Assembly (NCBI GenBank): GCA_030144725.1
Contig: JASKMD010000031.1
Location: forward strand, 5,424,197-5,488,196
Direction of reading: 5' to 3'
Source of the DNA: Haematococcus lacustris
Taxonomy: Eukaryota > Chlorophyta > Chlorophyceae > Chlamydomonadales > Haematococcaceae
Length of the DNA stretch: 64,000 nt
Shown: positions 1-15,666 of the stretch, one piece after another
Numbering within the stretch: position 1 is the stretch's first letter
Layout of the letters: each line of letters starts with the position of its first letter
Notes under the pieces: model-generated
Databases searched by the model: none
Told to the model about the DNA's origin: nothing
The model's input: the letters and a program-made list of their open reading frames with translations, nothing else
Position numbers and translations under genes: made by a program

Positions 1-6660
<6,660 letters not shown>

Positions 6661-6730
6661 ACTGGCACTAACGAAGCTGTTCCACCTATTGCAATGACCA
6701 GTATAAAAAGAGACCCTGCTGCAGCTACTA
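6661..6730 (+). promoter_or_regulatory. Compact bidirectional promoter of MET1 and ISCA1 (left copy), TATA box at 6702-6710
   Basis: TATAAAAAG at 6702-6710 faces ISCA1. The MET1 start codon on the other strand is only about 40 bp away, so the two promoters must overlap. In this copy the ISCA1 side drives only a truncated gene. The TATA box is seen directly; transcription start sites are inferred. Confidence 0.55.
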
Positions 6731-7209
6731 CGCGCACTGCTACTCAAGCAAGCAGTAGGCTTGCTTTCGCCGTATGTCGCTTTGAACTTCGAACTGCACA
6801 CTTTGCATCATTTGATCGCACAAGGCTGCTGACTGCATGCTTTGTCTTTGTCTTGCTTTTCATTGCTGCCGTGGGCTGCTCCATGTTCCCCAATATGCTA
6901 TGACTCTATACGCTGGCTTTGTCCCAACCCCACCCTGTTCCACCGTTATAGAGACTCCCAGCTGTACCGCTCAACAAACATTATACAAACTCAGCTGGTG
7001 AGCACAGGTACCGTGGGCCTACCTCCACATGTTGAACTTAGTATTGATATGGCCTGCCTCGGTGAAGCTGCAGCAGTGAAGAGATGCTACTCACAGGCCA
7101 GCACCCTGGCTGGATGGTGGAAGGAGGAGTGTTGGTTCTGCCCTTCTTCAAATGCATGCTATCACAATGATTACAAAATCAGATTGTTCGCTAGCACTTC
7201 ACCTCCCGT

Positions 7210-7506
7210 ATGGTACGGTTTAGCATCCTCTGCTTAGCCGAAGCAGTACTAAGTAAGCGCCCAAGTCGCATTAAACGTCAGGCCCTTGAGCTTACCGAAT
7301 CTTCCGCGGAGCGCGTTCGCCAGCTGCTTGCAGCTCGCCATAAGGAATACCTAAGGCTAGGAGTCAAGAAACGGGGGTGCAGTGGACTGAGCTACACGCT
7401 GAATTACGCTGACGAGCGTGGCAAGCTGGACGAGGTCGTAGAGGACAAGGGCGTGAAGATTCTGATCGAGCCTACAGCGGTTTTTTTTTTTTTTTTTTTT
7501 TTGTAA
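7210..7506 (+). pseudogene. ISCA1 5' fragment cut off by the LINE poly(T)
   Basis: The reading frame matches the intact ISCA1 at 16575-16964 for 90 residues, with one Ser/Ala difference, and then runs into poly-Phe encoded by the T tract and stops. It lacks the C-terminal CGCGES cysteine motif that binds the cluster, so it cannot make a working A-type scaffold. It is the left half of the duplicated target. Confidence 0.92.
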
Positions 7507-7909
7507 GGAGAGTTACAGAGGAAGGTAAGGGACCAAAACAGCACTAGGTGAGAGGTCAGGAGAGAAAACCGTCAAAGGAGAGCAAAGCGGGCAAACCAAG
7601 CGACAAGACCACACAAGACAGGAGTCGAAGCCTTGAAGGCCCCCAGAAGACACAAGCCCTCCTACTACACGCTAACGAGGAAACGACTCACCCTCCCGAC
7701 CCAGCCCCAGAAGATCCCCCACCCGCGAGATCCCCCCCGCCCGCGAGAGCTTCCCCTAGCTACCCAGGGGACAAAAAGACAGCGCCCCTCTTCCCCCTCC
7801 CTCCCAACCCCAGCCTTACCACCCCCCCGCTCTAAACTACCCAGCCTAACCAACAAACAGGCACTACTCCCACTCCCATACCCTGGCCTCCCGTACAGGC
7901 AACAACCCC
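7481..7909 (-). other. LINE 3' UTR and poly(A) tail
   Basis: A run of 22 T on the plus strand is followed by about 400 bp that is A/C-rich on the plus strand, up to the ORF2 stop at 7910. I see no second gene here. The host sequence next to the tail (…CAGCGG) is not T-rich, unlike the usual L1 endonuclease site. Confidence 0.85.
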
Positions 7910-10900
7910 CTAGCCGGGCTCCGCTGCGGCACCTAGGATGGGGGGGGCGGGCACAGGCCACTGCAAGGACAGACGCACAACCAGCTCCCCCTGCTGCCGC
8001 TGAAACCACCCTCCCGACGCTGCAGGCCACAGGCTCGCGAACTTCCTTTCATCCAGCCGCGGGTCTCTCCCCTTGAACCACGTGGACGGGACGGCGCCGC
8101 CCAGCCCCACCCGAATGTCCCTACCCACCCGGTACCAGTCCCGCTGCACCGCCGATGACAGGGTGAAGATGACTCCCTGCGCCACCCGATGGGCGAGCGA
8201 CTGCGTTTGAAGCGCTGCGGCTAGGCCCAAACACCGGATGCGCCACACCGACCCCAAGTAGGCAACGCGAAGGCGCAGCCACAGGTGGGCATCGGGGGGG
8301 TGAAAGGGGCCATCCTCGCTGTGCGTAGGGCGCCCGCTGAGGAGCAGGAGAGCGTCGCTTGAGGGAGGGCGGGTGCCTGTGAGGCGTTCGTACACGTCCA
8401 GCACCCACTCCCAAGCGGGAGCCACGGAGGGACAGGTAAGGAAGGCATGGGTGAGCGTCTCCAGGGGTCCCAGCTGGCAGAGGCGACAGACTGATGAAGC
8501 AGGGGCCGCAGCTTCTTTCAGGATGTGGCCCCACATGGCCCCCACCATGAGGCTCCCGTGCAGCACCCGCCACGCCACAATGACATGCTCCCGGCGGAGG
8601 GTGGGGTCCAGCAGCTCCTGCCACACCTCTAGGCAAGGCTGGCCGGCTTGGGCTGAGCGGGCTAGTTCGTCCACCATGCCATCCAGAGCTCCATGCCCGG
8701 CGGTGGGCAGCGCGCCTGCCCGCCTGTTGCCGCTGTGCCTGCCCCCCCTTCCCGGTCGGATCTGGGCGTCTAGCTGCCGCTGTGCCCGCTGCACCGCCCT
8801 AAGCTCCGGGGTGGGCCGCGGAGGAGGTCTAGCGTTGGTGGCACGCCAACGCGGTGTCTGGCTGCCCTGCACTTCCTCCGGGAGCAGCTCCTCTACATCC
8901 CTGCCCTGCTGCTCCCGCTCCCCCGCTGCCCGTTGCGCTACCAGGAGGGTGGCGCTATCTAGCCAGCGCTGCTCCAGGGTCCGAAGGCCAGCTCCCGTGA
9001 CGGCTAGCCCCTGAGCTGGCTCAGCCCCTGGCGGCGGGCGCAGCCCCCAAAGGGCTGGCCATAGGCCCCTACTAGCAGGATAGGTGGGGTCGAAGCGGGC
9101 CCGCTGTAGCTGCGTGAGGCGCAACCGTGCTGCCTTGACGGTGAGCACCAGGAGGGAGGTGTTGCCCATGCCCCAAACCTGAGGGTCTAGCTGCACTTGG
9201 GACCAGGGTCCGAGCAGCCACTCCTCCCTAGGCCAGGAGGGGGGGGCCTCCCTGCCCGCTGAGCCTGCCCCCCGCTCCCCGCTGCGATCCCCATCCCTCC
9301 CACGACCCCTGCCCCGACCCCTACCCCTACTGCGCCCAATACCCTGTGCCCTTCCCCCCTCCGCTGTCTGCCCGTTGTCCCTACCCACACCCTCGTCCCC
9401 CACCTGCCCCCCCCTTGGCTCCAACGCTGCAGGGGCAGCTGCCCCCCCCCGCTGCTCCGGGAGCGGCCGCATGTGGGCGGCACGCTCTTCAAGGGACAGC
9501 CGATAGTGGGGCTTGTCCAGGAGCACCACTGCTGCAGCCTGCCACTCCTCCCCGGGGAGAACCCCTACAGCCCCCAAGGGACCCTGCCCTTGAGCGTCCA
9601 GGGCCACCAGCCTACCGCTAGGTGACACCCAGTGGGTCGGCCGCTGAGAGGGAACGCGCCGCACCAGGAAGCCCGTCCCACCCCACGCACACTCCCACTC
9701 CGGTGCTGGGAGCTGCCGAACATCCACCACCTGTTGCCACGGCTCCGGCAGGGTGGCCCGCGCCATGTCAGCCTCCCACCTCACGGCTGCCTGCTGCTCA
9801 GCTGAGACGAAGGCGGAGCGGGGTCGATGGAGGGCATCGCGCACGTGCCGAACGTGGGTCCAGCGCAGGGCCTCATCTGCCAGGGGGTCACTGTCTGGCC
9901 TGCCCCGCAGTCTGACTAGAGCGTTGAAGCGCAGCGGCTCCGCCAGCACCGAGAAATGAGATTGGGCGGCCGGGGCCACCACGCGGTGGAGCTTGAGCTG
10001 TGCAATGGCTGTGACGTGGGCCTGTAGGCGGGGGCTCAGGTTGGGCACGGGGGAGGCTGTGGGGTCCGTGACTACCCAGGTGCTAAGGCTGTGTAGGGGG
10101 TCGGCGAGCAGGCTGTGCAACAGGGGCTGCCACTCCCGGACTCTGGGCGAGAAGAGCTGGGCCACAGTTTTGGCTAGCATGGCGGTGCTGGTGATCTCCA
10201 GGTCTGGCAGCCCCAGCCCACCCTCCCGTCGGGGCATCACACAAGTAGCGTCGTTGGGGTAGAGGCAGGCCATGTTGGGGCTACGCTCCTGGGGTAGGTC
10301 CGAGGCTGCCACAAAGCGCTTGACCGCCTTGCCCATCGCCACTCCGGCTGCAGCCAGGGGCTGCACGAACGCCATCTGGTAAATGGCCTTTGACGCTAGG
10401 CATTGCTGCGCCACTTGCACCCGACCCAGCAGGTTGAGGCTTTGCGGTCGCCAGGGAAGGGAGGCGGCCACCATGACTGTTGCTGCCCCTCCAAAGGCAG
10501 CCTCGCTCATGGCGGAGTAGCTAGCTGCCCCGAGAGGCACCCCCAGGTGCCGGACGGGTACGCCCTGTGGCGAAGGGGGGATGGTCACGGCTCCAGCCCC
10601 GGTCCCTGGCCCTGCACCACCTTCACCCTCACCCGCCCCCTGGCCCTCCCAGCCCTGGCCCCCCCGCTCCGCCCCGCCCTTGCCCCGGCCCCGCCCTCTG
10701 CTCCTAGCCACCCCCTCTCCCCCTGCCCCGCCACCTCCCCCATCCACCTCAGTCCTACCACCCCCAGCTGAGGCAAGCTGGGTAGGGTTGGCAGCAACTG
10801 TTGAGGAAGGGGGCACCTGCCTGAGAGACCTGTGCTGCTGATGCTCCTGACCACCACCTCCCTCGCCCAGCCTCTCTCCTCCTCCGTCCTTGCTGCTGCC

Positions 10901-13612
10901 AGCCCCTCTGCCATGGCCCGCTCCTGTGCCTCTGCCCCTCTCTAGGCTCACCGTCCCGCTCTTGTCCCTCTGAGCCCTGCCCGCCCCCGTCCCACCCTCC
11001 CCCCTGCCCCCCACCCAACCTGTGACCCTGCCCTCCCCTGTGCTGGCCGCCCCTGCGTTGCCCTCCCCCCTTTGGCTGCCCGCTCCTGCTCTGCCCCCCT
11101 CCTGCCCCGCTGCCGAGACCTCTACCGGCTGACCACAAGAGAGCGCTGAGCTCTTGGCTACGCTGAGGGCTGGCCCCCCTGCAGCTCGGAACAGGCCCAG
11201 GGCCTCCAACACCACCGCCCCGTCCCTGACCCTGTCCAGCACCGCGATGGTGAGGTCGTCTGCATACTCCTTGGAGGGAAGGACTGGAAGGAGGGTGGGC
11301 TGACACATGGAGAGAGGGCTGTGGGGGATGGTGGGCGTGTTGATGCGGCCTGCCAACTGCAGGGAGCTGAGGTAGCTGACTAGGGGCTGGAGCGCGATGC
11401 ACCAGTACAGCGGGGAAGCCCCGCTGCCCTGGAGTAGCCCTGAGGCTAGGGGGAAGCTGTCGGTGAGACGGCCGTTAACCAACACCTGACTGCTGGCCCC
11501 CCGGTGCAACAGCTGGGCCCAACGCACATGCCCGTCCTGGCGGAAGCCCATGGCCTCCATGGTGTCTTGGAGCAACCCCCAAGACACGTTGTCGTAGGCC
11601 CCTGCCAGGTCCAGCATCAGGAGCCAGGCTGGGCTCCCACGCTGCTGCAGGTACTCTAGGAGGCTGAGGTGGAACTGCACGTTATCGCTGATGTCCCTCC
11701 CAAGGATGAAGGCCGACTGGGAGGGTGACACAAGCAGGTCCAGTGGTTGTTGCAGCCGGTCCTCCAGCGCCCTGGCCACCAACCGCACATCGCAGTTGAG
11801 AAGCGTGATGGGGCGGTAACCGGCCACCTGGTCCCTGGGCTTGCCAGCCTTGGGCACCAAAGTGATGACGCCGGTGAGGAACTCTGCCAGAGGGGCGGGG
11901 TCTGTCGTATCTGCCAGAGCCTCCCTTAACATGGCCCGCAACGGGCCCACCAGCTGGGGCCACAACCGGTCGTACACCTCCATAGGGAGGCCGTCCTTGC
12001 CAGGGGCCTTGCTGTGGGCGCACCCCTGCAACGCGTGGCCCAACTCTTCCGCTGACAGCATGGGGTCTGTTCCGGGGCCCTCGCAGCTGTTCGCCTGGGC
12101 GGGGGTGAGGCGGGACGTGAGGCTGGCGAGGAGGGTGGCCCGAGCTGCTGGGTCGACCGGCTTGGAGGCGTACACCCCTGTGGGAGAGGAAGCCGAGAAG
12201 TGCTGCTCAAAGACACGGCAGGCTGCCAGGACGCCTGTAGGGCTGGAGAGGTCTGCTACCTGGCCCGGCTGGGTTGGGAGCTGCAGGGAGGAGATGAGAG
12301 TAGGGGTGTGCGCCGGCTGATCGCGGTGGTAGAAGTAGAAAGAGGAGCGATCTCCATAGCACTGGTCCAGAACTGCACTGGCTTGCATGGAGCGCAGCGC
12401 CCCCTGCTCCCTGTCCTGCACCCCCGCCAGCGCTGCTACCTCCCCCAGCTGCACCGCCGCACGCAGGTCTGCGTCTCCGGGCTGACCCGCACGGCGTAGT
12501 TGTGACACCACATGAGCCCTCGCTGCGGTGGCTGCCTTCTCCCTGCGGTGTTGCAGATCCCGCTGCTCCCTGCGTTGCGCTCTGAGGGAGCGCTGGGCAT
12601 AGAGAGCGAGGCCTTGCTTCACATGCGCCCACCTAGCCCGATGGAGGTCACGCCGCTGCGGCCCCTGGGAGCTGGCAAGCTGGGCTGCGTGGTGAGCGGC
12701 TTCCAGACTTAGGAAGCCCGCCAGGCCGTCGAGAAGGGCTGGGTTATCGAGGTGGGCGGGGTGTAGCTGCCACGGGGCGCGGGCTGTGAGGGGCAGGTCT
12801 GGAGGGTACATGACCACGGACACTGGGAAGTGATCGGTGGAGACCGGCTTGAGGCTCTGGATGGAGCTGTCCAACTGCCACTCCGCCACAGAGGCTGAGA
12901 CGTACCAGCGGTCAAGGCGGGCCCCTGTCTGCCAGCGGTTGCTGAGGTGCGTGAGGTCACGGGAGGTGTGGCGCAAACGACGCCAGGCATCCACTAAGCC
13001 CCTCTCCTCCACCAACCGCTCCAGCTGCTCCGCCCCCACTCCCTTGCTACCCACCCAGTCCTCCGCGTGCTGGCTGGTCGCCCCCACGGGTGTGCCCACC
13101 TTGTCGTCCGGGGAGAGGATGCAGTTGAAATCCCCACCCATGATGAGCATGCGGCGCTCTGTGGCGTGAGGGAGGCAAGCAGGCAGGCTGGCCCCGAAGA
13201 AAGCAGCCCGCTGTGCTGGCTGGGCTGGGGCGTACACACACACCAGCGATGCTGGCCTGCCCGCTAACTCTGCATCTACCCTCACCACCCTCCCCTGTGC
13301 CCCGTCTACCTGCAACTGCACCTGTGTGCAGCTCTGCAGGATGGTGGAGGGCTTGACTAGGACCAGGCAGCCCTGGGAGTGGCCGGTGCCTGGGCTGTAG
13401 AACCATTGGCCCCGCCACCCCGGCTTGGCACCTGTGGCTGCCTCTGCCCACTGCCACAGGCACTCCGCCTGGTGGCACTCTTGGAGAAAGAATAACTGTG
13501 CGGTGCTGCTGGCAGCCCAATCCAGCAGGGCCTGGAGCTTGTAAGGCTGAGCTAGGCCCCTGACGTTGAGGGTGACTGCCTGGAAACTGGCAGCCACACC
13601 CGGACGCTGCAT
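7910..13612 (-). CDS. LINE ORF2: APE endonuclease plus reverse transcriptase, about 1900 aa
   Basis: ORF2 proteins nick the target and copy the LINE RNA at the nick. I use the ATG at 13612, two bases after the ORF1 stop (TAG CC ATG), which suggests termination-reinitiation. Endonuclease, about residues 10-265: VTLNVRGL, LQECH, GGDFN, STDHFP. Reverse transcriptase, about residues 520-800: PGKDGLPMEVY, GYRPITLLN, LDLAGAYDNVSW, GLLQGSGASP and catalytic YADD (11255-11266, residue about 783). A Gly/Arg-rich insert of about 190 residues then separates the palm from the VRHLGVPLG thumb motif. A second basic low-complexity stretch follows further on. Near residue 1705 is a Cys/His motif (CRLCQ, H, C) like the zinc-binding tail of L1 ORF2. 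There are no frameshifts or stops, so it may be active. Confidence 0.93.
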   Translation of the reverse strand: MQRPGVAASFQAVTLNVRGLAQPYKLQALLDWAASSTAQLFFLQECHQAECLWQWAEAATGAKPGWRGQWFYSPGTGHSQGCLVLVKPSTILQSCTQVQLQVDGAQGRVVRVDAELAGRPASLVCVYAPAQPAQRAAFFGASLPACLPHATERRMLIMGGDFNCILSPDDKVGTPVGATSQHAEDWVGSKGVGAEQLERLVEERGLVDAWRRLRHTSRDLTHLSNRWQTGARLDRWYVSASVAEWQLDSSIQSLKPVSTDHFPVSVVMYPPDLPLTARAPWQLHPAHLDNPALLDGLAGFLSLEAAHHAAQLASSQGPQRRDLHRARWAHVKQGLALYAQRSLRAQRREQRDLQHRREKAATAARAHVVSQLRRAGQPGDADLRAAVQLGEVAALAGVQDREQGALRSMQASAVLDQCYGDRSSFYFYHRDQPAHTPTLISSLQLPTQPGQVADLSSPTGVLAACRVFEQHFSASSPTGVYASKPVDPAARATLLASLTSRLTPAQANSCEGPGTDPMLSAEELGHALQGCAHSKAPGKDGLPMEVYDRLWPQLVGPLRAMLREALADTTDPAPLAEFLTGVITLVPKAGKPRDQVAGYRPITLLNCDVRLVARALEDRLQQPLDLLVSPSQSAFILGRDISDNVQFHLSLLEYLQQRGSPAWLLMLDLAGAYDNVSWGLLQDTMEAMGFRQDGHVRWAQLLHRGASSQVLVNGRLTDSFPLASGLLQGSGASPLYWCIALQPLVSYLSSLQLAGRINTPTIPHSPLSMCQPTLLPVLPSKEYADDLTIAVLDRVRDGAVVLEALGLFRAAGGPALSVAKSSALSCGQPVEVSAAGQEGGRAGAGSQRGEGNAGAASTGEGRVTGWVGGRGEGGTGAGRAQRDKSGTVSLERGRGTGAGHGRGAGSSKDGGGERLGEGGGGQEHQQHRSLRQVPPSSTVAANPTQLASAGGGRTEVDGGGGGAGGEGVARSRGRGRGKGGAERGGQGWEGQGAGEGEGGAGPGTGAGAVTIPPSPQGVPVRHLGVPLGAASYSAMSEAAFGGAATVMVAASLPWRPQSLNLLGRVQVAQQCLASKAIYQMAFVQPLAAAGVAMGKAVKRFVAASDLPQERSPNMACLYPNDATCVMPRREGGLGLPDLEITSTAMLAKTVAQLFSPRVREWQPLLHSLLADPLHSLSTWVVTDPTASPVPNLSPRLQAHVTAIAQLKLHRVVAPAAQSHFSVLAEPLRFNALVRLRGRPDSDPLADEALRWTHVRHVRDALHRPRSAFVSAEQQAAVRWEADMARATLPEPWQQVVDVRQLPAPEWECAWGGTGFLVRRVPSQRPTHWVSPSGRLVALDAQGQGPLGAVGVLPGEEWQAAAVVLLDKPHYRLSLEERAAHMRPLPEQRGGAAAPAALEPRGGQVGDEGVGRDNGQTAEGGRAQGIGRSRGRGRGRGRGRDGDRSGERGAGSAGREAPPSWPREEWLLGPWSQVQLDPQVWGMGNTSLLVLTVKAARLRLTQLQRARFDPTYPASRGLWPALWGLRPPPGAEPAQGLAVTGAGLRTLEQRWLDSATLLVAQRAAGEREQQGRDVEELLPEEVQGSQTPRWRATNARPPPRPTPELRAVQRAQRQLDAQIRPGRGGRHSGNRRAGALPTAGHGALDGMVDELARSAQAGQPCLEVWQELLDPTLRREHVIVAWRVLHGSLMVGAMWGHILKEAAAPASSVCRLCQLGPLETLTHAFLTCPSVAPAWEWVLDVYERLTGTRPPSSDALLLLSGRPTHSEDGPFHPPDAHLWLRLRVAYLGSVWRIRCLGLAAALQTQSLAHRVAQGVIFTLSSAVQRDWYRVGRDIRVGLGGAVPSTWFKGRDPRLDERKFASLWPAASGGWFQRQQGELVVRLSLQWPVPAPPILGAAAEPG

Positions 13613-13614
13613 GG

Positions 13615-15666
13615 CTAGACTTGGTGGGCCCCCGCGCGGGCTACGCGTGAACTGAACAGAGCGTGCGAGCCCTGAGGAGGAGGGGGTGGGAGTGGCGTCT
13701 CGACGCAAACCGCTTTCTTACGGCAGGGAGAGGGGACGGCGTGACGGGCTGTGCCCGGGAGAGCTAAAGGCGGGCGAGGTGGTAGGGGAAGGTAGAGGTC
13801 CAACCTCCGCTCCCGCCCTAACTCGTGCCCCACGCCGGCCTCTTGGCCCCAGCCTACAGCTGACACCGCCACTGGCCCCGCTGGCGCTCCTCCGGCCGAG
13901 CGAGCCTCCCTAACCCTCCTACCTACTCCTGGACCCACCATCCAACCTGCTCCCAACCCAGGCCACCCCTGTGGACCCCCCTGAACTCCCCCTTCCCTAC
14001 TCCTCTGCTGGCGCCCATGCTGGCCCCCCTGAAGGCCTCCCTGCTGGGCACCTTGACCTCCCCCCTGACCATACCCCCCTAAAACCTCTGGCACCCTAGC
14101 CCCTTGACGCGCTGGCCGAGACCTCTTCCTCGCACTGTACCCAGCTGCCCCCTGGCCTGCGGAGGAGCACGCCCCTGGCATGAGAGGGGAGGGATAACGG
14201 CGCTGCCCGGCCTGCCCGGCGTGCTGCTCAGGCCCCATGCTACCATCCTCGGACTCCAAAACTGAGAGCACCCCATAGCGGACGCGAGGAGGGGAGATAG
14301 GTAGGTCACTGTCCTCTGAGCTGTCACAGTCCATGACCCCGTACCTGACCATCTGTGGTGCCTGCGTGGGTGGACTGAAGGCCATAAGGGGAGGACAGAG
14401 ATGAGCAGGTAGCGGGGTTGGGGTGGGCTGCGTTGTACCAGCTCCGTGGGCTAGCTGGCACGGATCCCTGGGCCGGCGAGCCCGGTCAATTAGGTCCTGG
14501 AGCGTCCTAGCTGCACCCCGGACAAACCTCTCCATCCGCAGGACGGCTGTGCCTTTGACGATGGGGCGTTGAGTGGGGGGCCCGCCCAATGAGGGTCGCA
14601 GGGTGGGGGAGCTGAGCACGTTGGAAGGTGAGGGAGGGAGATGAGCCACATCCATGTCAACTGGGGTAGCAGTGCCCGCAACCACAGAGATCCCAACTGC
14701 AGGAACCTCCGCCAGCTGTTCTGTCCCCGCCAACACCCGCGCGGCTGTGCCTGAGGCTGCACCAGCCCTTTCCTCTACCCACTGACTAGCCCTCCTGCCC
14801 AACCTTGAAAAAGCGCAGGTCTCCTTGCCAACTGTCCTAGGAACGAAGGCCAGCGGGGCATGAACTTTTGGGTGCCCAAAAAGGTAGGCCCGCTGTTGCT
14901 GCTGCGCAAGGGCACCCTTGAACTCCTTCCCTCCCTCGTACCCCGCCATGCCACCCCCTGCTGGGGCGAGCTGGGTGGGGGTGGCCATGACCGGCGCTGA
15001 GGGGGAGCCCTGGCCTGCCTGGCCAACCAGCTGCTCCCGAGCCTGGCTACCCTGACCCCCCTTCCCCCCCTCGTACCCCGCCATGCCACCCCCTGCTGGG
15101 GCGAGCTGGGTGGGGGTGGCCGTGACCGACGCTGAGGGGGAGCCCAGGCCTGCCTGGCCAACCAGCTGCTCCCGAGCCTGGCTACCCTGACGCCCCTTTC
15201 CCCCCTCGTAACCCTCCATGCCACCCCCTGCTGGGGCGTGCTGGGTGGGGGTGGGCATGATCGGCGCTGAGGGGGAGTCCTGGCCTGCCTGGCCAACCAG
15301 CTTCTCCCGAGCCTGGCTACCCTGACCCCTCTTCCCCCCCTCGTAACCCGCCATGCTACCCCCTGCTGGGGCGTGCTGGGTGGGGGTGGGCATGATCGGC
15401 GCTGAGGGGGAGCCCTGGCCTGCCTGGCCAACCAGCTGCTCCCGAGCCTGGCTACCCTGACCCCCCTTCCCCCCCTCGTACCCCGCCATGCCACCCCCTG
15501 CTGTCGGTACATCTGTTGGAGTCGTCGGTACATCTGTTGGAGTCGTCGTTGCTGGCTCTGCCGGTGTCGGTACATCAGATGCCTCGGCCGGGCGCGCTCG
15601 CTTCACCGCGGTCTTGCACTTCCCCTCTGCCTTGACGGCCCCGTTCTCTTTGCCGCTGCCGCTCAC
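13615..15666 (-). CDS. LINE ORF1 fused in frame to a duplicated MET1 N-terminal segment
   Basis: This 683-codon frame is open from the duplicated MET1 exon 3 (15533-15668) straight into LINE sequence. The first ~45 residues equal MET1 (SGSGKENGAVKAEGKCK…). They are followed by a short DVPT repeat from the junction, then four 45-residue tandem repeats (MAGYEGGKGGQGSQAREQL…), then a Pro/Gly/Arg-rich region. I recognise no RRM or CCHC knuckle. The frame starts with GTG only because the true MET1 start lies two exons upstream at 16025. Transcription from the duplicated MET1 promoter and normal splicing of exons 1-3 would give a chimeric ORF1p. Whether the LINE uses this or an internal ATG is unknown. 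Confidence 0.8.
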   Translation of the reverse strand: MSGSGKENGAVKAEGKCKTAVKRARPAEASDVPTPAEPATTTPTDVPTTPTDVPTAGGGMAGYEGGKGGQGSQAREQLVGQAGQGSPSAPIMPTPTQHAPAGGSMAGYEGGKRGQGSQAREKLVGQAGQDSPSAPIMPTPTQHAPAGGGMEGYEGGKGRQGSQAREQLVGQAGLGSPSASVTATPTQLAPAGGGMAGYEGGKGGQGSQAREQLVGQAGQGSPSAPVMATPTQLAPAGGGMAGYEGGKEFKGALAQQQQRAYLFGHPKVHAPLAFVPRTVGKETCAFSRLGRRASQWVEERAGAASGTAARVLAGTEQLAEVPAVGISVVAGTATPVDMDVAHLPPSPSNVLSSPTLRPSLGGPPTQRPIVKGTAVLRMERFVRGAARTLQDLIDRARRPRDPCQLAHGAGTTQPTPTPLPAHLCPPLMAFSPPTQAPQMVRYGVMDCDSSEDSDLPISPPRVRYGVLSVLESEDGSMGPEQHAGQAGQRRYPSPLMPGACSSAGQGAAGYSARKRSRPARQGARVPEVLGGYGQGGGQGAQQGGLQGGQHGRQQRSREGGVQGGPQGWPGLGAGWMVGPGVGRRVREARSAGGAPAGPVAVSAVGWGQEAGVGHELGRERRLDLYLPLPPRPPLALPGTARHAVPSPCRKKAVCVETPLPPPPPQGSHALFSSRVARAGAHQV
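14941..15500. repeat. 135-bp tandem repeats (about 4 units) within LINE ORF1
   Basis: Units start at 14941, 15076, 15211, 15346 and 15481, an exact 135-bp period that keeps frame (45 residues per unit). Units differ by a few substitutions. Confidence 0.95.

Larger units (their letters stand above)
7481..15532 (-). mobile_element. L1-like non-LTR retrotransposon (LINE), nearly intact
   Basis: On the minus strand the element reads ORF1, ORF2, a 3' UTR of about 400 bp and a 22-nt A tail (plus-strand T at 7481-7502). ORF2 carries an APE-type endonuclease and a reverse transcriptase, which places it among APE-encoding LINEs, most likely the L1 clade. It sits between two 1313-bp direct repeats made of host MET1/ISCA1 sequence. 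The 5' junction at about 15501-15532 has two short filler copies of a local 21-bp motif (TCGGTACATCTG...), as if end-joining or template switching closed it. No true LINE 5' UTR is recognisable, so the element may be 5'-truncated within ORF1. Confidence 0.9.

Noticed and set aside
7210..7506. Left ISCA1 frame as a second functional gene
   Set aside because: It ends in poly-Phe from the LINE tail and lacks the C-terminal cysteine pair.
14941..15500. Possible CRISPR-like array
   Set aside because: The 135-bp units are contiguous, coding and without spacers. They are protein repeats in LINE ORF1.
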